Assembly (NCBI GenBank): GCA_016882345.1
Contig: VGQR01000170.1
Span: forward strand, 1-5,112
Reading direction: 5' to 3'
DNA from: Cyanobacteria bacterium K_DeepCast_35m_m2_023
Lineage (GTDB): Bacteria; Cyanobacteriota; Cyanobacteriia; PCC-6307; Cyanobiaceae
DNA: 5,112 nt
This document shows, in pieces, positions 1-5,112 of the stretch; within the stretch, counting starts at the first letter, position 1; each line of letters opens with the position of its first letter. The notes beneath the pieces were generated by a model. That model was given only the letters and a program-made list of their open reading frames with translations, did no database searches and had not been told where the DNA came from. Position numbers and translations under genes: made by a program.

Positions 1-489
1 GGCATCGATCAGCTCTTGCAGCAGCTGGCGTTCGGCCTCGCTGAGGGCGCGATCGGGGGACAGAATGTCTTTGTAGAGACCGCTTTTCACGGTTTCGAAC
101 TGAATGCCGATCCGCTCGAGCAGCCGCGACAGGTTGTTGCCCCGCAGGATCACGCCGATCGAGCCGGTGATCGTGCCCGGGTTGGCGACGATCTGCTCGG
201 CCGCAACGCCGATGTAGACCCCACCCGATGCGGAGATGTTGCCGAAGCTGGCCACCACCCGACACCCCTTGGTGCGCAGACGGGTGATCGCGGCATGGAT
301 CTCCTGGCTGTCTCCGACGGTGCCACCGGGGCTGTCGATGCGCAGCAACAGAGCAGGACATTCGCGCTGTTCGACCTGGCGCAGGGCTTTGAGCACGCGC
401 CGGCGAGTGGGTCCGGCAATGGGCCCCTCGATGGCGATGCGCGCCAGGGTGCGCTTGGCTTTGCGGCGCCAGGGCCAGGGCATCAGCAT
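1..489 (-). CDS. sppA: Signal peptide peptidase SppA, short cyanobacterial form (partial, C-terminus beyond window)
   Basis: This is an S49-family serine protease that cleaves leftover signal peptides, and possibly other membrane peptides, at the cytoplasmic or thylakoid membrane. The visible 163 residues hold the full catalytic dyad region. An IDSPGG substrate-groove motif lies at residues 51-56. The nucleophile is Ser88 in NISASGGVYI, and the general base Lys140 lies in VKSGLYKDILSP. The Ser-Lys spacing of 52 matches the S147/K199 dyad known for Bacillus subtilis SppA. Family members of this short type are about 270 residues, so roughly 60% is present. An in-frame TAG at 496-498 limits the start to the ATG at 489 or the ATG two codons later (483); no close Shine-Dalgarno favours either. 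The N-terminus is basic and tryptophan-rich (PWPWRRK) with no obvious transmembrane anchor. The gene is divergent from the transporter operon. The family call is very secure; the natural substrate is unknown. Confidence 0.95.
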   Translation of the reverse strand, partial: MLMPWPWRRKAKRTLARIAIEGPIAGPTRRRVLKALRQVEQRECPALLLRIDSPGGTVGDSQEIHAAITRLRTKGCRVVASFGNISASGGVYIGVAAEQIVANPGTITGSIGVILRGNNLSRLLERIGIQFETVKSGLYKDILSPDRALSEAERQLLQELIDA

Positions 490-560
490 CGGTTGCTAAG
501 CCCGGATCCTAAAAAAGAACGCTGTCGGCCATGGGCGGCTCGTTACTGGAGAGAGACCGC
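490..560. promoter_or_regulatory. Divergent intergenic region between sppA and the transporter operon
   Basis: This 71-bp gap separates two divergently oriented genes, so the transcription and translation signals for both should lie here or in the adjoining coding ends. It contains the most A/T-rich patch nearby (TCCTAAAAAAGAAC, 507-520). I cannot assign a convincing -35/-10 pair on either strand: the TTGCTA at 493-498 and the TAAAAA at 510-515 are only 11 bp apart, too close for a standard sigma-70 promoter. The regulatory role is inferred from gene orientation only. Confidence 0.35.
548..553 (+). promoter_or_regulatory. Shine-Dalgarno site deciding the transporter start
   Basis: GGAGAG, inside a GGAGAGAGA run, ends 7 bases before the ATG at 561; its GGAG core ends 9 bases before it. 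An in-frame ATG at 531 has no purine-rich site in front of it. This supports 561 as the true start and removes ten non-hydrophobic residues from the longest reading frame. Confidence 0.65.
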
Positions 561-1502
561 ATGACACACCAACAGCGCTGGGCGAGGCTGACGCCCCTGG
601 CCATGGTGCTGCCCTTTGCCCTGTGGGGCACAGCGATGGCCGCGATGCGGCCCCTGCTCGAGGGCGGCAGTCTCGCGCTGGTGGCTTGCCTGCGGCTGCT
701 GCCAGCCGGCGTGGTGCTGCTGTTGGTGGCGGCACTGCTCAGGCGGCCGCTGCGTGTGGCGCCCGCTGACTGGGGCTGGCTGCTGCTGTTTGCCCTGATT
801 GACGGCAGCCTGTTTCAAGGATTGCTGGTGCGGGGTCTGGGGCAGACCGGCGCCGGGCTGGGTTCGGTGCTGATCGATTCGCAACCGCTGCTGGTGGCCC
901 TGCTGGCGCGGGCCCTGTTCGGCGACGCCATCAACCCGGTGGGCTGGCTGGGCCTGTTGCTGGGGCTGCTCGGGATTGTCTGCCTGGGGCTGCCGGCTGG
1001 TCTGCTCGAGCACTGGTGGCTCGAGGGGCCGCCGGTGCTCGACGACCGGGCCCTGAGCCATGGCGAACTGTGGATGCTGGCGGCCGCCGCGGCGATGGCG
1101 ATAGGCACCGTGCTCAGCCGCTATGCCAGCCGTCACAGCGACCCGCTGGCGGTGACGGGTTGGCACATGGTGCTCGGGGGCCTGCCGCTGCTGGTCGGGG
1201 TGTTGCAGCAGGGACTGCCGGCGGCACTGCCGAGCTGGGATGGCGTGCAATGGGGGTTGATGGCCTACGCCTCGCTGCTGGGCAGTGCCCTGGCCTATGG
1301 CCTGTTCTTTTGGTTCGCCAGCAGTGGCGACTTGACCGGCTTCACGTCACTGACCTTTCTGACGCCGGTGTTTGCCCTGCTGACCGGGGTGCTGGTGCTA
1401 AACGAGTCCCTGGAACCGCTGCAATGGCTGGGGGCGGCCATCGCCCTGGTCAGCGTGCTGCTGATCAACCGCCGCGTGGCCCTGTGGGAGCAACCGCAAT
1501 GA
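561..1502 (+). CDS. EamA/DMT (drug/metabolite transporter) family permease
   Basis: This 313-residue, very hydrophobic integral membrane protein has the two-repeat layout of EamA transporters, with about ten predicted helices and a length typical of the family (about 300). The first repeat covers roughly residues 10-148, with PFALWGTAM at 18-26 and the conserved SQPLL segment around 107-111. A hydrophilic linker rich in acidic residues lies near 150-171. The second repeat covers roughly 172-306 and ends in the typical helix pair containing NESLEPLQWLGA (Glu282). Such proteins usually export amino acids, nucleobases or other small metabolites across the cytoplasmic membrane; the sequence does not reveal the substrate. 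The start at 561 is chosen over 531 because of the GGAG site. The stop TGA overlaps the ATG of the next gene (ATGA), which indicates translational coupling with the glycosyltransferases and suggests that it moves their substrate or product. The family is secure, the direction and cargo are not. Confidence 0.91.
   Translation: MTHQQRWARLTPLAMVLPFALWGTAMAAMRPLLEGGSLALVACLRLLPAGVVLLLVAALLRRPLRVAPADWGWLLLFALIDGSLFQGLLVRGLGQTGAGLGSVLIDSQPLLVALLARALFGDAINPVGWLGLLLGLLGIVCLGLPAGLLEHWWLEGPPVLDDRALSHGELWMLAAAAAMAIGTVLSRYASRHSDPLAVTGWHMVLGGLPLLVGVLQQGLPAALPSWDGVQWGLMAYASLLGSALAYGLFFWFASSGDLTGFTSLTFLTPVFALLTGVLVLNESLEPLQWLGAAIALVSVLLINRRVALWEQPQ
1486..1490 (+). promoter_or_regulatory. Shine-Dalgarno site for the GT4 gene, inside the transporter gene
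   Basis: GGGAG lies 8 bases before the ATG at 1499, within the last codons of the upstream gene. With the ATGA overlap it supports both the start choice and coupled translation. Confidence 0.6.
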
Positions 1503-2569
1503 ACATCCTGGTGGTGCACACCCCGGTGGGCGCGATCGGCAGCGGCCGGGGCGGTGGCGTCGAGCGCACCCTGGTGTCGCTGGTGGCCGGCCTGCAGCAG
1601 CGCGGCCACCAACTGACGGTGCTGGCGGCCCAGGGGTCGGTGCTGCCGCCGCTCTGCCGCGGCGCCGAGCTCTGGCTCGCCAGCGGCCACGACCAGCCCA
1701 GCTGGCAGCACCAGAGCCGCCACGCACCGGTGCAGCTTCCCGCAGGCAGCCTGCTGGGGGCCCTTTGGCAGCGGGCCCTGGCTGACCAGGGCCAGTTCGA
1801 TCTGCTGCTCAACCTCGGCTACGACTGGTTGCCGCTGTGGCTGACTCCTCTGACGACCACACCCCTGGCCCACCTGATCAGCATGGGATCGGTCAGCGAC
1901 GCCATGGACGCGGTGATCGCCGACGTGGCCCGCAGCCACCCCGGGCATCTGGCCTTCCACAGCGCCAGCCAGGCGGCCGACTTTGCGCTGGACACCGCGC
2001 CGACCGTGCTGGGCAACGGCTTTGACCTCGAGAGCTACCCGTTTGCTGCCAATCCTTTGCCGCAACTGGGCTGGGCTGGGCGCATCGCACCCGAAAAGGG
2101 GCTCGAGGACGCTGCCGCCGCCGCCGCCGCCCTGGGTCTGCCGCTGGTGGTGATGGGCCTGGTCGAAGACCGCGACTACGCGCGCCGGGTGGACGCATCC
2201 GTCCCGGCCGGCAGCTTGATCTGGCGCGGCTTCTTAGCGGCCGAAGCCCTGCAGCAGGAGCTGGGCCGCTGCCGCGCCCTGCTCAACACCCCCAAATGGA
2301 ACGAAGCCTTCGGCAATGTGGTGGTCGAGGCCCTCGCTTGCGGAGTACCGGTGGCCACCTATGCCCGTGGCGGGCCGGCAGAGCTGGTGGTCGAAGGCCT
2401 CAATGGTGCCCTGGCCGACCCCGATGACGTGACGGCCCTGGTGGCCGCCTGTCAACGGGCCTTGAGCATCGATCGCCACGGCTGCCGGCGCTGGGCCCAA
2501 GCCCACTGCTCGCTGCAGGGCTTTGGCGAGCGGCTGGAAACCTGGTTGGCCCCGCTCTGCCATGGATAA
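1499..2569 (+). CDS. GT4-family glycosyltransferase, resembling UDP-glucose:tetrahydrobiopterin glucosyltransferase
   Basis: This 356-residue GT-B fold, retaining, probably cytosolic glycosyltransferase has a normal family length. The N-terminal domain starts with MNILVVHTPVG and a glycine-rich loop GSGRGGGVE (residues 14-22), where GT4 enzymes contact the donor phosphates or acceptor. The C-terminal donor domain has GRIAPEKGLED (194-204), whose Arg195 and Lys200 are the usual diphosphate-binding pair. It also has the EX7E motif in NEAFGNVVVEALACGVP, with Glu269 and Glu277. The opening HTPVG...GSGRGGGVE, YDWLP (108-112) and HLISMGS (125-131) are, from memory, features shared with cyanobacterial BGluT enzymes that glucosylate tetrahydrobiopterin or related pterins. 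That substrate is a family-level inference and not proved here; a lipid or other small-molecule acceptor is possible. The start is fixed by the ATGA overlap and the GGGAG site. Six consecutive GCC codons encode part of a seven-alanine run at 205-211. Confidence 0.93.
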   Translation: MNILVVHTPVGAIGSGRGGGVERTLVSLVAGLQQRGHQLTVLAAQGSVLPPLCRGAELWLASGHDQPSWQHQSRHAPVQLPAGSLLGALWQRALADQGQFDLLLNLGYDWLPLWLTPLTTTPLAHLISMGSVSDAMDAVIADVARSHPGHLAFHSASQAADFALDTAPTVLGNGFDLESYPFAANPLPQLGWAGRIAPEKGLEDAAAAAAALGLPLVVMGLVEDRDYARRVDASVPAGSLIWRGFLAAEALQQELGRCRALLNTPKWNEAFGNVVVEALACGVPVATYARGGPAELVVEGLNGALADPDDVTALVAACQRALSIDRHGCRRWAQAHCSLQGFGERLETWLAPLCHG

Positions 2570-4412
2570 GGTCCAGCACCTGTGGCGTCAGCACTGGCCC
2601 CTGTTGGTCAGCCTGGCCAGCGGCATCGCTCTGTTTGTCTGGGGTCTGGGCCAGACCGGCCTGGTCGACGAGACACCGCCCCTGTTTGCCGCCTCGGCGC
2701 GGGCGATGGCCGAAAGCGGCGACTGGCTGATCCCCCGGGTCAACGGACTGCCGCGCTACGACAAACCACCGCTGGTCTACTGGCTGATGGGTCTGGGCTA
2801 TCTGTTGCCCGCACAGGCCCAGTGGAACCCGCTGGGCACCTGGGCGGCCAGGCTGCCCTCGGCCCTGGCCAGCATCGCCGTGATGGTGGCCCTGACCCAG
2901 CTGCTGCGCCGCTGGCCGCAGCCGGGTGTGGCTGGCGATCGGCGCCGCACGGCCCTCACCGCCGTCGGCGCAGCCCTGTCCTACGGCCTGTCACCCCTGA
3001 GCATGTTGTGGGGCCGGCTGGCCGTCAGCGATGCCCTGTTCGCTGCGTTGCTGGGCCTGAGCCTGCTGCTGTTCTGGCACAGCCAGGCCCGGCGGGCCAC
3101 ACCGCCCGGACGAACCGGCCAGGGGTGGCGCGGCTGGTGGCATGGCTGGCTGGTGCTGGGGCTGGCCGTGCTGACCAAGGGCCCCTTGGCGGTCGTGCTG
3201 GTGGGCCTCACCCTGCTCGCCTTCGCTGGCTGGCAAGGCGAGCTGCGGCGGCAGCTGCGCGGGTTGTGCGTCTGGCGCGGCCTGGGGATCACCGCAGCCG
3301 TGGCGCTTCCCTGGTATGGGTTGGCGCTGCTGGTGGAGGGCGAGCCCTACTGGCGCAGCTTCTTCGGCTATCACAACCTGCAGCGCTTCACCTCGGTGGT
3401 CAATGACCACCTGCAGCCCTGGTGGTTCTTCGGGCCGATCCTGGTGGCCGCCAGCCTGCCCGCCAGCCCCTTGCTCCTGCTGGGCCTGGCCCGCGCGTTG
3501 CGGACGGCGGCACCACCGGCCCCAGACCAGTCGTTGGCCCGGTTCGCCAGCTGTTGGCTGCTGGTTGTGCTGGGGTTCTTCACCCTGGCGGCCACCAAAC
3601 TGCCGAGCTACTGGATCCCGGCCACCCCGGCCGCAGCGGTGTTGATCGCCTTGACGGCCGGCTCGCCCCCCCGGGCCGGCTGCCGGCGCTGGCCGCTGCT
3701 GCTGGCCTGGAGCCTGTCGCTGCTGCTGGCCGTGATGGTTGCTGCTGTGCTGTTGCTGGCACCGCTGTGGTTCACCGCAGTCAACGACCCCGAAATGCCG
3801 ACGTTGGCCAAGGCGTTGCTGGCCAGCGGACTGTTGCAGCGCGCCGGCCTGCTGTGGGCCCTGGCCGCCCTGGCACCGCTGCTGCTGTGGCGGAACCGCG
3901 GCCAAAGTCCTTGGCGACTGCTGGAGCTGCAGCTGCCCTTGCTGGGCTTTGCGCTATTGGCTTTGCAACCGCTCTGGGCCCTAGGCGATCGGCTGCGGGG
4001 GCTGCCGGTGCGGCAGATGGCCGCTGCCGTCGACAACCATCGACGACCCGCAGAAAGCCTGGCCATGGTGGGCGTGCTCAAGCCGTCACTGCACTACTAC
4101 AGCCGACGGGTCGTGCTGTACGAAGGCAACCAACCGGCCGACCTGGCCAACCTGGCCGACCGCCTTGGTCGCGAACGGCGCCGGGGCCAGCAACCCAGCA
4201 GCGCCCGCCAGCAGCCCACCGTGCTGGTGGTGATCGATGCCGGCACCGCATCGCTGCCGTACTGGCAAGGTCTGGGGCCCGAACGGCTGGCCAGCGCTGG
4301 CATCTACCAGTTGTGGCGGCTGCAGCGCAGCCCCCTCGAGGCCCGGGCCGCCGAACTGGCCCGCAGGGGCATCGGCCCCACCTGGCAACGGCCCAGGCCC
4401 GAGCGCTACTGA
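2562..4412 (+). CDS. GT39-family integral membrane glycosyltransferase (ArnT/PMT-like)
   Basis: This 616-residue polytopic GT-C fold enzyme would transfer a sugar from a polyprenyl-phosphate donor to a lipid or protein acceptor on the outer face of the membrane. Visible landmarks: TM1 at about 13-30; the catalytic-loop Asp36-Glu37 in LVDETPP; KPP at 68-70; SDALF at 156-160; TKGP at 205-208; LPWY at 249-252; HN at 271-272 and RF at 275-276; His283; PWW at 286-288; and KLPSYWIPATPAAA from 346. I estimate about a dozen membrane helices, ending near residue 470. A soluble, charged domain of about 145 residues follows, with a VVIDAG strand, probably periplasmic. The ATG at 2562 overlaps the previous gene by 8 bp. 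A TTG at 2523 would add 13 residues of atypical sequence, so 2562 is preferred although no Shine-Dalgarno is evident; reinitiation from the upstream gene is likely. Family and fold are secure. Sugar and acceptor are unknown: ArnT-like aminoarabinose transfer and protein mannosylation are only analogies. Confidence 0.93.
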   Translation: MDKVQHLWRQHWPLLVSLASGIALFVWGLGQTGLVDETPPLFAASARAMAESGDWLIPRVNGLPRYDKPPLVYWLMGLGYLLPAQAQWNPLGTWAARLPSALASIAVMVALTQLLRRWPQPGVAGDRRRTALTAVGAALSYGLSPLSMLWGRLAVSDALFAALLGLSLLLFWHSQARRATPPGRTGQGWRGWWHGWLVLGLAVLTKGPLAVVLVGLTLLAFAGWQGELRRQLRGLCVWRGLGITAAVALPWYGLALLVEGEPYWRSFFGYHNLQRFTSVVNDHLQPWWFFGPILVAASLPASPLLLLGLARALRTAAPPAPDQSLARFASCWLLVVLGFFTLAATKLPSYWIPATPAAAVLIALTAGSPPRAGCRRWPLLLAWSLSLLLAVMVAAVLLLAPLWFTAVNDPEMPTLAKALLASGLLQRAGLLWALAALAPLLLWRNRGQSPWRLLELQLPLLGFALLALQPLWALGDRLRGLPVRQMAAAVDNHRRPAESLAMVGVLKPSLHYYSRRVVLYEGNQPADLANLADRLGRERRRGQQPSSARQQPTVLVVIDAGTASLPYWQGLGPERLASAGIYQLWRLQRSPLEARAAELARRGIGPTWQRPRPERY

Positions 4413-4966
4413 GCCTCGCTGGGAGCGGACGATTGGGCAATGTGCTGACGCCGGCAAAAACTGCAATGCCCCCAACGCGCCATCTCGCCGGCCGGACCGG
4501 GGCTGCCGCAGACCGGGCAGGTGGCCAGACCGTGAACGTCCACACGGCTGGGATGGCACTGCCAGGCCTGCTCGACGGCGGCGCCATCGGCGGCGATCTG
4601 GGGCAATGGCAGGGCCCGCTCGACCCGCAGATCGCGCAGCTCAAACCCATGGACGCGCAGGGCGGCCAGCAGCTGGTGGCGGTTGTACTGCAGGGCCTGC
4701 AGCCAAGGCCCAGGGGCGGCACCAACGCACAACACACCGCCCTGCAGGCGCAGCGGCCGGCAATGGGGCGCCAGCTGGGGCCCGGCGATCTGGGGCCAGC
4801 GCTGCCACAGGGCCGCCAGATGGCCGCCCTGCTGCCAGCGGCGTTGCAGCTCGTCGAGGCAACCGGACAGCGGTGCGGCCGGCGCCGGGCGAGGCGGCAC
4901 CAGGATCGACAGGTTGCCGATCGTGCGGACCTGTTCACCCCCCTGCCTGCGGCTCGCCTGTGCCAT
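4406..4966 (-). CDS. DUF721/DciA-like protein with C-terminal zinc ribbon
   Basis: This 186-residue soluble protein has three parts. Residues 1-33 form a basic, proline-rich, probably disordered tail. Residues about 35-118 match the DUF721 (DciA) domain as I know it: the LDELQRRWQ...LWQRWPQIAGPQLAPHCRPLRL segment, a GGVLCVG strand, and the WLQALQYNRHQLLAAL helix. This resembles a KH-like fold. Residues 150-171 form a four-cysteine zinc ribbon (CPVCG at 150-154, HCSFC at 167-171; C-x2-C-x14-C-x2-C). DciA proteins are the widespread non-DnaC loaders or partners of the replicative helicase DnaB, so a replication role at the origin or forks is the family-based inference. The ATG at 4966 is used; a TTG one codon upstream is possible and no strong ribosome site is seen. 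The gene converges on the GT39 gene with a 7-bp stop-codon overlap and diverges from the PspA/IM30 gene across 40 bp. Whether this cyanobacterial form loads helicase is unproven from sequence. Confidence 0.9.
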   Translation of the reverse strand: MAQASRRQGGEQVRTIGNLSILVPPRPAPAAPLSGCLDELQRRWQQGGHLAALWQRWPQIAGPQLAPHCRPLRLQGGVLCVGAAPGPWLQALQYNRHQLLAALRVHGFELRDLRVERALPLPQIAADGAAVEQAWQCHPSRVDVHGLATCPVCGSPGPAGEMARWGHCSFCRRQHIAQSSAPSEAQ

Positions 4967-5006
4967 CAAGAAAGGCTAGCCTCGCACGACGCCCTTACCC
5001 CCAGCC
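4967..5006. promoter_or_regulatory. Short divergent intergenic region with a 10-bp palindrome
   Basis: Only 40 bp separate the starts of the DUF721 gene (minus) and the PspA/IM30 gene (plus). The perfect palindrome AGGCTAGCCT sits at 4973-4982, placed where a dimeric regulator could affect both genes. It ends 24 bp before the plus-strand ATG and starts 6 bp before the minus-strand ATG. No Shine-Dalgarno precedes the plus-strand ATG, where the leader is pyrimidine-rich. A full promoter for either gene would have to reach into coding sequence. A palindrome this short can occur by chance, so regulatory function is only a suggestion. Confidence 0.3.
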
Positions 5007-5112
5007 ATGGGCTTTTTTGATCGCCTCAGCCGCCTGCTGCGGGCCAATGTCAACGATCTGATCAGCAAGGCGGAGGATCCGGTCAAGATCCTTGAGCAGT
5101 CGGTCGCCGACA
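5007..5112 (+). CDS. PspA/IM30 (Vipp1-type) membrane-remodelling protein (partial, N-terminus only)
   Basis: The first 35 codons encode MGFFDRLSRLLRAN followed by VNDLISKAEDPVKILEQSVAD, the highly conserved start of the PspA/IM30/Vipp1 family. Residues 1-22 correspond to the amphipathic helix that inserts into membranes, with hydrophobic residues (Phe3, Phe4, Leu7, Leu10, Leu11) on one face. The AEDP motif at 22-25 marks the turn into the long coiled-coil hairpin. These proteins are bacterial ESCRT-III relatives that form rings or rods on the inner face of the cytoplasmic membrane; in cyanobacteria the Vipp1 form supports thylakoid formation and stress protection. Vipp1 and PspA differ mainly by a C-terminal extension that lies outside the window, so I do not choose between them. 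The full protein is usually about 220-270 residues. The start is clear from the conserved N-terminus despite the absence of a Shine-Dalgarno. It is transcribed away from the DUF721 gene. Confidence 0.94.
   Translation, partial: MGFFDRLSRLLRANVNDLISKAEDPVKILEQSVAD

Noticed and set aside
493..515. A possible promoter for the transporter operon from TTGCTA (493-498) and TAAAAA (510-515).
   Set aside because: The 11-bp spacer is too short for a standard sigma-70 type promoter, and no better-spaced pair was seen.
16..564. A 182-codon plus-strand open frame opposite sppA.
   Set aside because: The minus strand encodes an unmistakable SppA with a complete Ser/Lys dyad. The plus frame shows no family signature.
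543..1250. A 235-codon minus-strand open frame opposite the EamA gene.
   Set aside because: It has the same Gln/His-rich antisense pattern of leucine codons; the plus strand has clear transporter repeats and a Shine-Dalgarno site.
1016..1498. The upstream in-frame extension of the GT4 reading frame inside the transporter gene.
   Set aside because: The 161 extra residues are out-of-frame transporter sequence. The GT4 N-terminus MNILVVHTPVG begins at 1499 with a Shine-Dalgarno site in front.
2582..3406. A 274-codon plus-strand frame inside the GT39 gene.
   Set aside because: It is Arg/Gly/Ala-rich with no motifs, while the GT39 frame across the same bases carries DE, KPP, TKGP and LPWY motifs.
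3694..3731. A 14-bp direct repeat (CGCTGCTGCTGGCC) at 3694-3707 and 3718-3731.
   Set aside because: The copies are 24 bp apart, in frame, and encode Leu-rich membrane helix sequence. CTG codon bias explains them.
2991..3905. A 304-codon minus-strand open frame opposite the GT39 gene.
   Set aside because: The product is Gln/Gly/Pro-rich, typical of the antisense of Leu/Ala-rich membrane helices (CTG read as CAG). No family features.
4078..4938. A 286-codon minus-strand open frame across the GT39 end and DUF721 gene.
   Set aside because: It is a different minus-strand frame from the DUF721 gene and gives Cys/Arg/Pro/Ala-rich low-complexity sequence. The DUF721 frame has the recognisable domain and zinc ribbon.
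3422..5020. A 532-codon plus-strand open frame running through the GT39 gene and antisense to the DUF721 gene.
   Set aside because: Its translation is low-complexity Arg/Pro/Gly/Ala/Gln sequence with no recognisable motif, and it overlaps two well-supported genes. Long spurious frames are expected at this G+C level.
1..5112. HIP1 octamer (GCGATCGC) as a cyanobacterial marker.
   Set aside because: I found no perfect copy by reading, only near matches such as GCGATCGG, so it cannot be used as evidence. The cyanobacterial call rests on the genes.

Overview
The window looks like chromosomal DNA from a picocyanobacterium of the high-GC Cyanobium/freshwater Synechococcus type. By eye the sequence is about two-thirds or more G+C, codons mostly end in G or C, and coding density is very high. 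Three neighbours match cyanobacterial forms of their families as I know them: a short SppA protease starting with a PWPWRRK-like stretch, a DUF721/DciA-like protein with a C-terminal zinc ribbon, and a PspA/IM30 (Vipp1-type) protein. I found no perfect copy of the HIP1 octamer (GCGATCGC) common in many cyanobacteria, only one-base-off variants, so the genus stays an inference.

Layout: (1) 1-489, minus: N-terminal 163 residues of signal peptide peptidase SppA, cut by the window edge. (2) 490-560: a 71-bp divergent gap that must hold the starts of both flanking transcription units. (3) 561-4412, plus: three tightly packed genes, namely an EamA/DMT-family membrane transporter, a GT4 glycosyltransferase resembling cyanobacterial pteridine (tetrahydrobiopterin) glucosyltransferases, and a large GT39 (ArnT/PMT-like) integral membrane glycosyltransferase. 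They overlap by 4 bp (ATGA) and 8 bp, so they are probably one translationally coupled operon. (4) 4406-4966, minus: a DUF721/DciA-like protein whose stop overlaps the GT39 stop tail-to-tail. (5) 4967-5006: a 40-bp divergent gap with a 10-bp palindrome. (6) 5007-5112, plus: the first 35 codons of a PspA/IM30 family gene, cut by the window end.

The central operon combines a soluble sugar transferase, a polyprenyl-phosphate-sugar-dependent membrane transferase and a small-molecule transporter. It could therefore glycosylate a metabolite or envelope lipid and move substrate or product across the membrane, but the sequence does not fix the substrate. The flanking genes deal with membrane-protein turnover (SppA), membrane maintenance (PspA/IM30) and probably replicative helicase loading (DUF721/DciA). 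I see no mobile element, CRISPR array, tRNA, rRNA or prophage. No gap exceeds 71 bp. I found no clearly new system; the most interesting points are the zinc-ribbon DciA-like protein and the coupled transporter/GT4/GT39 operon.
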